Source: Gonapodya prolifera JEL478 (Eukaryota > Monoblepharomycota > Monoblepharidomycetes > Monoblepharidales > Gonapodyaceae). Taken from it: DNA of 64,000 nt. Within the stretch, counting starts at the first letter, position 1. Each line of letters begins with the position of its first letter. The position numbers were made by a program, and so were the translations under genes. Positions 20,818-33,439 of the stretch are shown here, in pieces. The DNA is taken from NCBI GenBank assembly GCA_001574975.1, contig KQ965778.1, forward strand, positions 109,755 to 173,754, given 5' to 3'. The notes under the pieces were generated by a model. The model saw nothing but the letters and a program-made list of their open reading frames with translations, was not told the origin of the DNA and did no database searches.

Positions 20818-23800
20818 TCAAAATGGTGTTTGAAGGTTAGATCCATCACTTGCATCGCTGGTACATCTTGAGATGAACTCACTGGGTTCAACAACAATCT
20901 CGTCGGTCTTCTCCTCTTCCTTCTCCTCTTCCTTCTCCTCTTCCTTCTCCTCTTCTTTTTCTCCTGACTGTGCGTTCACATCACCCCAGATCGACGCCGA
21001 GTCTGCCGCATCAACGAAAGAGTCGTCTGCATCGCTCTTGGCATCGTCGAACCTCGACTCTGCTTTGAGCGACATCGTTTCCGCCTTGTGCTCCCCGCTC
21101 TCCAAATCCTCCGCCTTCGCGCTGGCTTCTTCTGCGGATTCCGTCACTGCTAGTGTGGAGTTAACTACTAGTGCATCTCCATCGCTCGTGGAAGCTCCCA
21201 CTGCTGCAGAGTCAGTAACGATAATAGTAAGTTCGCTGGCCGGTGTCCCACTGGTTTGGTCTGCTGCGAGTATCTCACCAGTGGGTGCCTGACCAACTTT
21301 TGTCGGGGAATGAAGGGCTTCCGACTCCATCAACGCCGAAAGCTTCTTTGGTCCAATGGTGATCTCCGCCGCATCGAGTAGCATTTCCCGCTTCACCTCA
21401 CTGTTACTCCTCGCGTGCTTCTTAACACCACGGCTGTCGTTGGCGGCGTTTCGTAGAAGTCGTCTCATGAAGGCAGGGGTCACCTTTACAAAGTCCTCGC
21501 GAATCTTCAAGCCCGTCTGGTCTTGAAGCTGGAGAGCCAGCTCCCTGACTTTGGTGGGCACAGAGGCGACAGCCTTTCGAAGTGCGGGCAAATCAACCTT
21601 GTCCATTTCTGTCCTGAGCACTTCACTCAAGCTTCTCATCTTGCTCACGGTGGACTCGAGGTGAGCAAAGTTCGTTGCGACGGTCTCATCAGCAGCGGTG
21701 AGGTTAGTGGACATCAAACTCCACTGGGCCCAGTCTGACTGGTCGTAGTAGCGTTTCTTCTCCTGCCAGCTTTCCAGGGCTTGGATCGCTTGGAACGATC
21801 CGTCATACTTTGGCTCCGGTTCCGAAAATGGGAGACGCTCAGCGGGCATGAGGCCCGTTTTGATTAGAACAATCTCGTCCAAGTTGTGCTGCGGAGTATC
21901 CACGGTAACAGGGACGACGTCATACCGGAAAATCCGTGCCCGAAGAGCAATGTTACCGATGTCGTCAACTTTGGAGCGAGGAAGGTCTGGAAGTGTTATG
22001 CTGTTGGTCCATTCCCTCGAAGGGAAGAGCACGCATGGTGGTAATTTGCCATGCAAGGAGGACTCGTCTCCGTTTGCTTGCTCCTCTGTCTTCTCTGGAC
22101 CAGTCGCGGTCACGTCATCCACAAGACGATACCCCTCGACCCAACCACGCTTAATCACTGCGTACAGGAACCCTTTCGCTGTCGAAGTCGCGCGATTGAG
22201 CTTCTCTGTGAGGTCTTCGAGACTGCCCTCGGGAGTTTCCATGTACTCGAGCAAGTCAAAGAAGAGGGCTTGACGCTCTTCGAAGTTTGCTTGAGCGATT
22301 TCGTCCTCGGTGGGTGGTGCGTCTGTCGGAGATGGTATAGTTCCACGGTGCAAAAGAGCCATCATTGACTGCGAGACTTGTTTCAGCTTCTTGCCCATCC
22401 TACATGGAAATTTCAGTTAGGCCACATAAGATGGAAAAGAAAAAGAGAACTCACTGAATCTCCTGCAAGAAAGCTGTTTTCAACTCATCTCCGGCCGGCG
22501 GTGGAGCGTCACTAACGGCAGGTGGAGGTGGAGGTGGAGGTGGGACACCATCGCCAGGTGGGGGAGGAGGAGGATGTGCTGGCACGGATGCCGAATCAGA
22601 TTCACTAATTGTTTCCAAAGAGCTGGCAATGAACGTGACATGATGAATTTCCGCTGTACATCAACCCCATGACGAAAGTTATTGACTCACCGACCGACGG
22701 CATCTCGAGACCTCGAGCGAGACGAAGCTTTGTTGAGCCTTCCAATACGACCACCGCTGTGTTCGACTACTGGTTAGGAGAGCACGAACCAAAAACATCG
22801 TATTCCACGTTAACACTGACCTGCCTTCCCTCTCCGCAATTTTCCTCCTCAGACTCCCAATCAAGGACCGTTGCAATGCCACTTCTGCAGTTGGTGGCCG
22901 TTCTGCCACCTGCTCTACCTCGGTAGGGGGCTCAACTGGAGGTAGCGGTGCTGGCGCCTCGTGGGAAGTAGGAGATGGCATCATGGACGATGCAAGTTCC
23001 TCTGGTGCCTTTCCAGTAACAGCGGCCAACTCGAATACAGCGGCCGACTTCCTAACGCTCATCCTACCGCGACGAAGGGGCTCAGCTGGCTTCGAATCCA
23101 CAGAACCCCGGGTGCTCGAGACATTTGAGGCGTTTGATGGTGTCCTTTCAATGGAACTCGTCCCGGAGGCATTGATTAGGCCGTCCAGCTCCTGCTCCAG
23201 TCCAGCCATGAGATCCACCAACTTAGAATGCGACGATACCTTGTGCACCACGCGAAGGTTCTCCACCGATCTGGTCAGGGCCGGTGTCCTCTCAGTTCGT
23301 CCGCGTGACGACCCAGCGGGGCTCGAGTTGCGGCTTGATGGTTGTGGGGATGATGCTTTGGCGGGAAGTTGCGGTGGCTTCTCGCTTATGGGACTCATGG
23401 GGGCTCCGCCCCAGGCTCCACCCCAGTAGCTGTCAGAGAGGTCCAGTGTCGGTGACTGTGGAGCATAATAGTGAGCTATTGTACGCAAGCTGTAAATGTC
23501 GCTTAGACTCACCAACACCCCCAATGCCCCTGACCCGGTACTTGACGGTGTCGTAGCTCCGAAGGTCGGCCTCAATGTACTGTCCGTGTTTGAGGGGGGC
23601 AATGCGATTCGGAACGAACTCGATAGTGCCTCTGCCTCGGTCTCTGCAGCAGGCAGCTCCTTAGACCTTGGGAGGGCCTTGGGCTCCGCAACGACCGTCG
23701 CTGAGGCAACGAGCGGTGCTGAGGTGTTCGGACTTCCCGATCTTCGCTTGGACCCTCTTCTGGGCAACGTGCCGTCTGTCCCTCCTTCCATCGAACTCGT

Positions 23801-26800
23801 ACTGACTGCAGTACCCGCATTAGCAACAGGAGCCGGCTCCACAGCCTTTGACTCTCCTACAGATGGAACTGGTGGAAGCTCCTCGTATTGTGCCTCCGGA
23901 GCTGCCTTAGCTTCTTCTTTCTCCGGTACTTTTTCATTCTCATCATCCTTCTTCCGCTGCACGATTCTTGGGGCACTATACTCCTCCTCTCGTTCCTTCT
24001 CCCGTCCAACCCTCACCCTCACCTCCCTCACCTGCTCTTCATCCTCCTCATCCACCTCCTGCTCGCTCTCCCTCTCGCTCTCCCTCTCGCTCTCCCTCTC
24101 GCTCTCCAACCCACTTTCACTGCTGCTGTCAGGCAAATCAAACCGTACAGACAGTCTCTTCCCGTCCGGTCCAACAGATCTTGCACGCGATCGGTCAGGG
24201 TCGGTATTCCACCGTGCAATTGGACGTGGGACAGACTGTGCTCGGGCTCGTAGCGTGGGCTCAGTCGGAACTGCGGGTGGAGCGCGATCCTGCGAATGCG
24301 CACGGGCTTGTGCTCCAGGTAAAGTCCCGAACGCCGTTGGGTCGGTCCCAGACCTGGAAATAGCTCTACGACGTTGTAGTGGCTGTCGAGGGGATGGATC
24401 TGCAGGGTCGGAGCTGGTGGTTGCTGCTTCCGAAACAAGAGCGGGTGCACTGTACGAAGACACCGGCACTGTCCTCACTGCCGACTCTGATAGCGATCGC
24501 GCGACAGGTAGGGGTGCTGCCATATTGGCCACTCTTCCAAGCGGTCCCTGGCGTAATGCACTCTTCGCGTCCACAACTTTCGCAACACTCCCATCTCGAC
24601 CCAATACGACATTGACCTTCTCCCACTTGGGCTTCCTCCCAGCTGGCGGCCCCGTTGGCGGCTTCTGTTGGGCCATCTTGGCCGCCGAAGGAGCGTTCGT
24701 CGCGCGGCCCTTCTTGGAACTTGTGGTGGATCCCATCCCAGAGGACACCATGGACCCTTCCGACTCGGCGCTGGATTCCTCCTCTGCATCGCTCTCGGGC
24801 GACGACGAGGTTTCACCTCCACCATCCGATGCTTCGTGGTCGCTCCCCTCTTCTGATGTGCTCCCACTGACATCCGTGGTGTCGTCACTGACCCACCCTT
24901 CTGATTCATCCGAAAGGTCAAGCAAGATACGCTCAGAGGCAGTTTCGCTCTTCAAAGTGGTAGTGGTAGAGGGCGGGACAATACGATTTGATCCGGGCTG
25001 CCCCACTTGCGTGGAAGCGACGGGATTGTGGTTGACGAAGCTCAGCAGAACTGAAGCGGGACCTTGAGCCTGTAAAAGCAGTGGAGTACTAAATCAACAA
25101 AAGATATTGTGGAAACTCCCACCACACACAAACCCACCTGCCCAACCCTCTCCACAACCATCCCACCCGTCCTGACAACTCCCTCTCCATCTCCATGCTG
25201 TTCGCCTTGTCGGACAAACACCTTGACACTCGTCTTCTTCCCTCCCACATTCATCTCCCTACTTCCGACACCTCTGCCACTCTCCCGCTCTGCCGTGCGC
25301 GACACAAACCGCCCCCGTGGGGGTGGCTGCGGGGTGTATGCGTCAACCCTCGCAACGGCTGCGGCGAGAATTGGCGACAGGGCTGCGTCGTCTGTGATCC
25401 GTGGGCGAGGCGGCGCTGGGACAGAGTCCTGCGTCGGTGATGCCATGGCTGGCGTGCCACCAACAGCACCCAGCGGGTCCGGTGGCGTCAGCGCTGGCGG
25501 GACTGCAATGGGTCCCGGGGTAACTGGCTTTGGGTACTGCCCAGTGGTCTTGTCTGCGTCATCAACTGGACCCGCAAAAGGTCCTCTCACATCGTATACC
25601 GCCTGGGCTGGAGGTGGCGATCCAAACACGGTCGGTGCCGACGCCGCGCCATATACGCCCATCCCAGCACTCCCTGCACCGTAAACAACGGGAGCCGATG
25701 CAGCAGCATAAACGGCCTGAGCATACTGCACGGCCACGGCGTTGACGTGTGTAAAACTGGGGCGTGCACCCGCCGTGAGCGGTGTTCCTATCGCCGGTGC
25801 TGGTGTTGGTGCAGCTGTGTGGGCGAAGCTCGGGTGTCCTCCCAACACGGGCGGGGCGGCGGGGCCTGTGGGGCCGAACATGGCGGCCGCTAACTGAGCC
25901 TGCGCCTGAGCCACTTGTGGAACGCCTGCGACACCCTGGACGCCATCCACGCCTCCCGCGCCGGGCCGCAACTGCACGGCGCTGAGGACACCTCCCATCC
26001 GTCCGCCAGCTGTCCTTCTCACCGCTCCAGTCCCGAGCGATGGCGACCGGGCAGGCGGTGGGGATGCCGAACCTGCGGGAGAGGGCGGAGTCGCGCTGGA
26101 TCCCTTCGCTGGGGACCCTGACTTGGACAGTGAGCGGGCGGGAGAACCAGGTAGCGCCGCCGGTGTCATTTTCGGGCTGGTAGGAGGCGAAAGCGTTCCA
26201 GCCGGGGCGGTTGCCACACGTGATAATCGACGTGCGGCCTTTGATGTCGGGGACGGATCCCGTGTGAACGGGTTTGAAATGCCCGAGGGGAGAGTGATGC
26301 CAAAGAATGAGCGTTGGGGTGATGGCTCGCGCGACGGCGGGCCTGTGGCCGGGGTGGTTGTGGATGTTGGGGGACTCGTGGTGGTAGACGTCGGCGGTGT
26401 GGGTGGGGTCGTGGAAGCCGCAGGCGGAGTGTGAGTGGGATCATGCGCTGTAGGAGCTGGATGGGTTGTAGGTTAGAGAGTGGTCAAAAAAGCACACCCG
26501 GGGTCGAAACCCACTTTTGCCTTCATCCTCTGCCGCCTTGGCAACCTCAGTCTCCCCCTTCTCCCCCTTCTCCCCCTTCTCCCCCTTCTCCCCCTTCTCC
26601 CCCTTCTCCCCCTTCTCCCCTTTCTCCCCACTCGCACCATCTCCAACAACAAGCCTTGCCATCTCCGCTAACCCCATGCTGTCCTCGATGCCCAAGCTTC
26701 CCAAACTCAGCGACCCGAGGTCCAGCGTGCCGAGGTTTAGAGACCCCAGGGTAAGGGAACCTAAGGGAGCGAGGACCGGGAGTGGGGCTGGCGGTGTTCG

Positions 26801-29339
26801 TGTAAAAGGAGGGACAGTGGGGTACGAAGAGTAATGGGTGTAAGCAACCAACCAAAGAACCACAACAACAACGGGTGAACGTACTAGAGCCAGAACTCTC
26901 CCCCGACGCCCGATCCCTACTCCCCGACCGTCTGATACTGCCACCCCATAATCCTCTTCCCTCCTTCTCCTTCCCCCCCTCCTCACCAGCCGCAGTACTC
27001 GGGGTCGACGCAGTACTAACCCCACCAGCGCTCTCCTCCCTCTTCCGCCTCCCCAGGCCTGCAAACACCCGATCGAAGAACCCCTGCGCTGCGGTCGGAA
27101 TCGTGCTTTGTCTCCTCGTCTCCTTATCGTCCTTCCCACTTCCCTCTTTTGCGCCCTCTTTCGCACCAGCCTCAGCCGACCCCCGCCTGGACTCCCCGCC
27201 CCCACCGACTGAGGGAACAGACGTGGCTGTCCCGCTCGACAAGCCCGATGGCGCGGCTGAGGGGGATGGGGATGTAACGGTGGGTGAGGATGCGTCGGCA
27301 TCTGCAGTGGCGGGTGCGGGTGCGGTGGCGGGGGTTGATGTGTGTGGTGGCGGGTGCGATGTGGGGATGGGTGTGGGGCCAAGCGAAGGTGATCGAGTCT
27401 ACGCCACAAAACCACATCCTGGTAAGACATGGCGCCACGATGGCATGACGACGACGTGACGTACCTGCGCGCTCGACAATGCACCTCCGATCACCGTCGG
27501 GGTAAGCATGGGCGTCATCATCCCCGTCGCCCCTCCCACTCCTGCTCCCCCACCACTTGCCACACTCGTCGCCGGCGACAATAGTCCCCCACCACCGCTC
27601 GCCACACTCGCAGCGGGCGAAAGGAGCCCGCCGCTCGGTGATGTTCCGTCAGCCGGTGAGAACATTGACCGCGACAACGACCTCCTTGAAGGCGTTGAGG
27701 GGGATGCAGGCTTGCGATCCCGGCGGGTGGGGGACGTGGTCGAGGGCGAGGGCGAGGGGAGTTTCTTTCCCTGCCCTCCTCCTCCCGCCGTGGGGGTGGG
27801 CGTTGTCGCCGTCACCCCCCCCCCTGGCGCACTGCTCGTCGTGCTCGGCGCCGGGCTGGGGGCCTTGTGCTTTTCCTTCTTTCCCTTTCCACCCAGCGGC
27901 GCAAAGGACGCAAACATGGTCGAGGCGCGGTATGGGGACCGTCCCCGCTCGAACATGCCCGTGGACCCGCGTGAGTTGTTGAGTGAGTCGTTCAGGGACG
28001 TGGGCGTGGATGTGGATGTGGTGGAGGCCATGGATTCGGAGGATCGTTTGCGGTTCAGGGTTGTGAGGAGGGATGCGAAGAGGGTTGGTTTTGCGCTGGT
28101 GGTTGTCGTTGTGGTGGAGGGGGCGATCGACGCCGCCCCCGAAGGAGCAGCACTCGGTGTAGGCGTGGGCGCGGGTGGGGGTCTCGCCAACTCATCCTCG
28201 TCGTCCTCGTCCTCCCCCGCCACGGCAGGTGCGGCGTGGTGGTCCATCTGGGCCAACGCCACGGCCGCGATTGTGGATAGCGGGAGGGGCATCATCCGGG
28301 GTGCTCCAGGTGTGCCTGGTGTGCCGGGTGTGCCGACCGAGGGTGTGGATGGTGAGGGTGTTGACGTGAGTGAGGCAAACGTTGACGCCGTGTATGTCGA
28401 TACCGGTCTGCCACCACCGCCGTACGCCGACGGTGGGCGCGACGCGGGCGGAGGGAAGTGTACTTGCACTTGTGCGACGCTGGGCGTGATTGTGGAAGCC
28501 GACGACACTGACGTGAGTGATTGTGTCGACAGGAAGGAAGCTGATGACGAGCGAATCGATGCCGACCGGCGGGGTACGTCGGGCGGGGTTGGGGAGTGTG
28601 GGAGTTGGGGGGGTTGGAAAGGTTGTGGGGTCGGCGTTGGTGCAGAGGGAGTCGGGGAAGGTGAGTGTGTGTGTGAGTGGGAAGGGTGCTGGTGCTGGTG
28701 TGGGTACGTGACGTTTGAAAGCGGCGACGCCGACCCCGCCGTGGCGCCCATCACGCGGGGAAGAGGCTGGGACGGCGTTGAGAGGGAGCGGAGGTGTTTT
28801 GACGGGCGGCGGTCGAGCGAGACTGTTCCGTCCGCTCCCGTTCCTGGACCCGGGTGCGATTGGAGCAGGTTCCCGGAGAAGGAGGTCGTGGAGGAACGGA
28901 GGTTGGTGTGGGATTTCTTGTGTGACATGGAGCGGTCCCTGTCTCTGTCTCCTCTGTCGCCGCTTGCTGCTCTCCTTCCCATAGTGCCACCACCTCCACC
29001 ACCTCCACCACCATCACTCCGCAATGACTCCCTGCTAACCTGGGGCCTGGGTCCACCCACCCTGCTCCCACCACCCGCCTGGCTGCTGGTACTCTTACTC
29101 CTCGCATGGGGAGCAACGACGGCTTCGGGCTGGGACAGCGGGGTGCCGGCAAAGGGCACGCCGGGGACGAATTGGTAGGATGTGGAGGCAGTGCTGATTC
29201 GGCGGGATGCGAGTTCTTCAGCCGACGGTCCACTTGCAGCTGATCCACCGGCCCCAGCACTCGATCCACTTCCGACTCCACGTGACCGCGACCGCGACGT
29301 GCCGTTGCCGCGGGGTGATTGTGTGCGTAGTGTGCTCAT
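20818..29339 (-). CDS. Giant Ser/Pro-rich protein with poly-proline and WH2 motif
   Basis: Long open frames on the minus strand join through short GTxxGT-AG introns into one gene of about 8 exons: 29339-~27462, ~27396-26880, ~26780-26480, ~26430-25140, ~25070-22825, ~22765-22692, ~22620-22456 and ~22400-20818. The product is roughly 2,700 residues. Most is low-complexity Ser/Pro/Thr/Gly-rich and probably disordered. Near the C-terminal third a poly-proline run (two blocks of six and eight prolines) leads into DELKTAFLQEI / QMGKKLKQV, a good match to the WH2 actin-monomer-binding motif and spliced through its middle. After it come about 500 residues of ordinary, ordered-looking sequence with helical stretches (MRSLSEVLRTEMDKVDLPAL) and an acidic EKEE repeat tail. 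The poly-Pro plus WH2 layout is that of actin regulators such as verprolin/WASP, with profilin binding poly-Pro. The rest matches no family I know. A split into two genes is possible but the joining exons keep phase. Confidence 0.6.
20905..20960 (-). repeat. In-frame 12-bp repeat coding Glu/Lys tail
   Basis: Four to five copies of a 12-base unit (TTCTCCTCTTCC on the + strand) encode repeating Glu-Lys-Glu-Glu near the C-terminus of the giant protein. Confidence 0.85.
22456..22600 (-). other. Poly-proline and first half of WH2 motif
   Basis: This exon encodes PPPPPPGDGVPPPPPPPPAV, then GDELKTAFLQEI. The next exon begins with the Gln-Met-Gly-Lys-Lys-Leu-Lys that completes the WH2 consensus (L-L-x-x-I-x-x-G-x-x-L-K-x-V). 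The 54-58 bp intron has a GTGAGT donor and TGTAG acceptor. Confidence 0.7.
24055..24115 (-). repeat. In-frame 12-bp repeat coding Arg-Glu-Ser-Glu
   Basis: Four tandem copies of a CTCTCGCTCTCC-type unit encode repeating ESER in the giant protein, followed by a Glu/Asp-rich stretch. Confidence 0.85.
26548..26637 (-). repeat. In-frame 9-bp repeat coding Gly-Glu-Lys
   Basis: About eight or nine perfect tandem copies of a 9-base unit (CCCTTCTCC on the + strand) encode (Gly-Glu-Lys)n, a collagen-like G-x-y run inside the giant protein. Likely length-variable between strains. Confidence 0.9.
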
Positions 29340-30600
29340 CTGACTGTGCTGTGTGCCGCGTGTTTCTCAAATGGCCCTTCCCTTTTCTCCGTCCGCCTGC
29401 CCCGTGATGCGAACTCCGACCTTCTGTCCCCCTATGATTCCCCGCCCTCCGGTTCCTTTCCTTCTCTCTCTCTCTCAATCTGCTCCAATCTTGTTTCCTT
29501 TTCTCCTTCTTTCCGCGGCGTCCTCGTCGTTGCCTTCCTGCTTCCTTCGTTGGCTTTCTTCCGCGTGGCGCAGAGTCAGCCCGCGGCCCAGCCCTGATTG
29601 GGTAATAACCTGTCAACGTCGTTCCGTGATGTAATCGTGCTCGTCTATCATTCGTAACTGCTTTGTAGAGTACGCGTGTATGTTGACCAACCCTCCAATG
29701 CATCAAATCTGTTCGTGGTGACGTCTCAAGGTGTCGCCCGATCACCCATCGAATTTTTGTCTCCCCTTGAATAACCCACACACCCTATCATTCCCCCTTT
29801 CACCCTACTTATTCTACATTCTAATCGCCCCCCAAACGTTCACACTCCCCCGCTAAATCAAACTTTCTCCGCCCTCCCAGCCCCCAAACAAAACACCACA
29901 CCAGCGCCACCTGCCGCCACAACGCAAAGACCCGCTCGCGACGCCAACAACAGATGCGATCGGGTGCATAATCGAGACGGACAATCAAACTCCACCTTCC
30001 ATATATGGAAACGCCGAACCAAGCCACTTCGCTGTCCCTGACTCCGGGGTTTTTTGCCCACGCACAGACACCGCACCTCGCCTTTTTCTGCTGGACACAT
30101 CCACGGTCAGCCACTCGTCTTACCCTCTGCCCTCTCTACTCCCCCGTGGTGTTGGGATGCGACGACGTCACAGCGCGTCAGAGTCCCATTCCCAGGTGCC
30201 AAGAAAATACCGCTCCCCTGAGACCGATACCTTCTTCGCCTTTCCGTCCGACTGCCCGACAGTGACGATGCTGGATGTCATGGCTTTTCTTCAGTGGTCC
30301 GCGGAGTGGTGGAATTATAGGCTGGGGCAACCGGCGACTTTCGTACCGAAATCGGAAGTGTGGCTTGGGGACAGTGCCGGAGGGCCAATGGGCACTCCGT
30401 CCCATGACTCACCCATCGTCCATCCCAACCACCTCTCGTCCTCGTTTATTCTCTGCTCGCAAAATCCGGGCATCCTGCCTGTAGTTTCCCCTATGGTGGG
30501 ATGGTGGGATGGGTCCTCCCCCCTGACAGTTGTACTTTTTTACCTTTTCTTGACCCCGCTGACAAAATAAGCCGTCGAATGACCATTGCGTCGTTGTTCA
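29340..30600. other. Upstream region of the giant gene
   Basis: The first 250 bases (29360-29560) are pyrimidine-rich on the + strand (C/T runs such as TCTCTCTCTCTC), that is purine-rich on the coding strand, and would hold the giant gene's leader. No gene is seen. The stretch 30370-30520 shows partial similarity to 36135-36250. Confidence 0.4.
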
Positions 30601-32759
30601 GTTTCAAGGAGGGGATGGTGGTATAGTATGGTATAGCGGTGAACCAGTGTGCTCGCCAAACTAAAAAAAACGTTAAGTTTGTGCACCGTGCCGTCCTTTT
30701 TTTTTTGTGTTGTCACTTCGTATGGCGCCGTGTATTCGAAACGTGTCGCGACGATAAAGCAATGGGTTCTTGGTTTTGTCCTGACCCACAGGGGTCTGCC
30801 TGTCCCGCGAGCCTTACGTGTCAAGAACGGACGCGCTGCCATTGAATTTGCTGGTATGCAGTGACGTTAGTTCATGTACTTGCCTCCTAGTGGGACACCT
30901 GGCAGCCGCCCAACCACCGAGCGGGACACCAGCAGGGTGGCGGAAGTGTTTTTCTCGGCATACACCTGGTACAAGTCGACGCAAGTTGTGAAATTTGTGC
31001 GTTGGTAATACTCAACTAATACTTTCAATTCTCAACCCCTGACTTGCACGTCGTTAGTCTTGAGCTCGAAACCTGTCGGGACGGTCAAGGGACTATACAT
31101 CCTTTCAAAATGATCTCTCTTTTTCTTATTTTAGTGCAGACAAACTCTCTCCCGCCCCCTGACGCGACGACAAAAGTAGTCCAATTTTTTTTTTTGCTGG
31201 CTTTGATGGGTACACGCTCACTGTGTTGCTCTTCCACTGCTGACAAAAATGTATCAGGAGAGTGGGCCTATAAAAGAGGCTTTATTACTTTGCACTTTGC
31301 ACTGTTACCTTTGACGTAAATTTATCCTACTGGTAGAACCCTCTTAAGGTAAGTAGCCAAACCCATTTTGTACACAAGCTCATGGATCGGGAAGATAACT
31401 TCATTGGCACGATCGCACGACTCTCGTCACCACTGCTATCCGCCACAAGCTGACTGACCCAACACTCCTACGACAACCGAAAATCTTTTTACTGCTTGTT
31501 TGTCATGTCTCTAACTACCGCGTGCGTACTGCGTGGGTTGAGGGTCGAGAATTTCTGCGCGATGTTGTGTCACCGGCACTGCTATACGCCACGTACCACC
31601 AGACCCACCACCCGTCGCAACGATTACAACAATGCCTGCTATTTTATCCCGGCCTTGACAGGCATGCGCGTACTGCGTGGGCCAAAGGTTGAGAATGTAA
31701 AGGCATACTGTCGTTATTTCGCACGTAACTGCTGCCCTCGATCATAAAAGGCACGTCAGATTTATTCTTCTCATTTACTAAAAAAGCCTTCGGGATCGTG
31801 ATTTGCGAATCAAGTATACAAATCAATTGTTGTCGTACATTCCAATCTCTCGCACAGACCATTTCTTGTGCAACTGTCTTGTCCTCCGCTTTATGCAAGA
31901 GATCAGCAAGCTTTAGCGTGCTCTTGACATTCTGTGGTCTTGCAAGATTGTCCGTACGTGCATTGTAAAAGGCCCGGAAGTGCTGCTCTCGTCCAACACG
32001 ATTTTGAGGACAATCTGGATCTTCTTCGGACTCAGCAAACCACACGGCGATTCTGACAAGAGCTAAGTTGAATTCGTGAAAATCAAATATCAAGTCCGGG
32101 TCTGGGTTAGGGGCTTGATGTTGTGTGATGTTGTGTGAGGACTTGGCGAAGAAAAAAAGACATATTCGTTTGTTGGTGGTGTGAGAGGGGGTGTTAAGTA
32201 CAAGGATATGTATGTGAGAGAAGTAGAGCAATAAGATATGTACCAGATCGTGTCGCTGAGGCCAACTCCAGAATCAAACATTTTCTGCCTTTTAATGTAC
32301 CAAAGGGTTAGGGTACAGCCACCTTGTTGTGGCACAGCTACCATGACCTGGGTGGTCAACTGAGACCAACGTGGTGTAGGGGAAAGACCAAGATATGTGA
32401 CAATTCAATATCAAATACAATCTATTACAAGTAATCATAGTCTTTTGTGAAAGAAACAGAAACATTCTTCCTCAACGCTTTATTCACAGATTAGACCCAC
32501 GCAAGGTCAGCTCTGAGGTTCACAAAAGAACAAAGTTGGCTTCGGCAATGTGACAAATAAGAATAATGCAAGATTTGAAAGATAGAGTGGAATAAACTTG
32601 CAAAATAAATTGGAGCCTTTTGCATTGCTGTGCTTGTACAGTACACTGCAAAATTCCCTTTGCAATGCCATGACTTTTGTGTACCTTCTTCCGTGCAGTA
32701 AAAATGGAACATCATTTTTTTTCTGAGGTGGTTTGATACAAATGATGGATGCACAAACT

Positions 32760-33240
32760 CTTCAGCTGAGTGCGCTTCCAGTAGTTGATGATGACGAAAT
32801 ATTGGAATGGCTCAACAATTCAATACCCGAATCGTTCTGTAGCTCCCTCATTCAATTGTGAACACTTTTACAACGTGAACGGTCTGATGCTCTCATACCA
32901 AGAAATGCAAGGACGGTTGCTTGTTTAATGGACATTTTGGAGACAAATCACATCAAGACTGTTGTAGGGAAGAGTGAACGGAGCGGTCACCCCATAGGAA
33001 TATTAGCAGGAGCACCAGGGGTGGGATAAACAAGATTTCTCATTGCGATCGGATGGCTGACCTCTATTCCTGTTGCTATTATGAGCTTTAATAATGAAAA
33101 CAAACCAACTGACATACATTCTGGGATGGGGCCAGAATGTATCCTCTCTGCAAGACTCCTACATGCTATATTTGTTCAACAAAACCAGCTGTTGAACCAT
33201 TTGCTTGTGACCTGCAATTGTTTTGGCGAACAAAAAAACT
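32760..33240 (+). pseudogene. P-loop ATPase relic, Crinkler-like
   Basis: The + strand reads MDILETNHIKTVVGKSE, then GHPIGILAGAPGVG followed by a stop and TRFLIAIGWLTSIPVAIMSF. The stop (TAA) stands where the Walker A lysine (AAA) should be: G-A-P-G-V-G-K-T. Shortly after come NNENKPTDIH and ECILSARLLHAIFVQ. This pattern, a P-loop, a hydrophobic strand, an F-N-N-x-x-P segment and an A-x-x-L-L-x-x-F helix, resembles the ATPase part of Crinkler-type proteins of oomycetes and chytrids. The match is by eye and the frame has further stops upstream. Confidence 0.45.
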
Positions 33241-33439
33241 ATCTTTTCAAGCTTGTGTGACACTGGCATTGCGTTTTGCACCACATCAGTCCCTTATTCT
33301 GGCAATAGACAAGTTCAATGTCTTGGCAAAATGGAATCCAGATGGGCGGTTCCTTTCAGCCATAACGTGTGCAATCAGGTCAGTCATGTGCAAACCACCT
33401 GTTGGTGCAACGGTGATGGGTATCATGGCAGGGACAGCT

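Noticed and set aside
23496-25067. Open frame of 523 residues on the + strand
   Set aside because: Antisense to exon 5 of the giant gene, made of Ser/Leu runs that mirror the coding strand's repeats.
26441-27484. Hydrophobic stretch (VVVVVLWLVAY) suggesting a membrane segment in the giant protein
   Set aside because: It falls inside an intron with a GTACGT donor and CCGCCAG acceptor, so it is intron read-through and not protein.
27508-29178. Open frame of 556 residues on the + strand
   Set aside because: It is the antisense of the first exon of the giant gene. Its Val/Gly/Asp-rich composition is what GC-rich codons give when read backwards, and no domain is seen.
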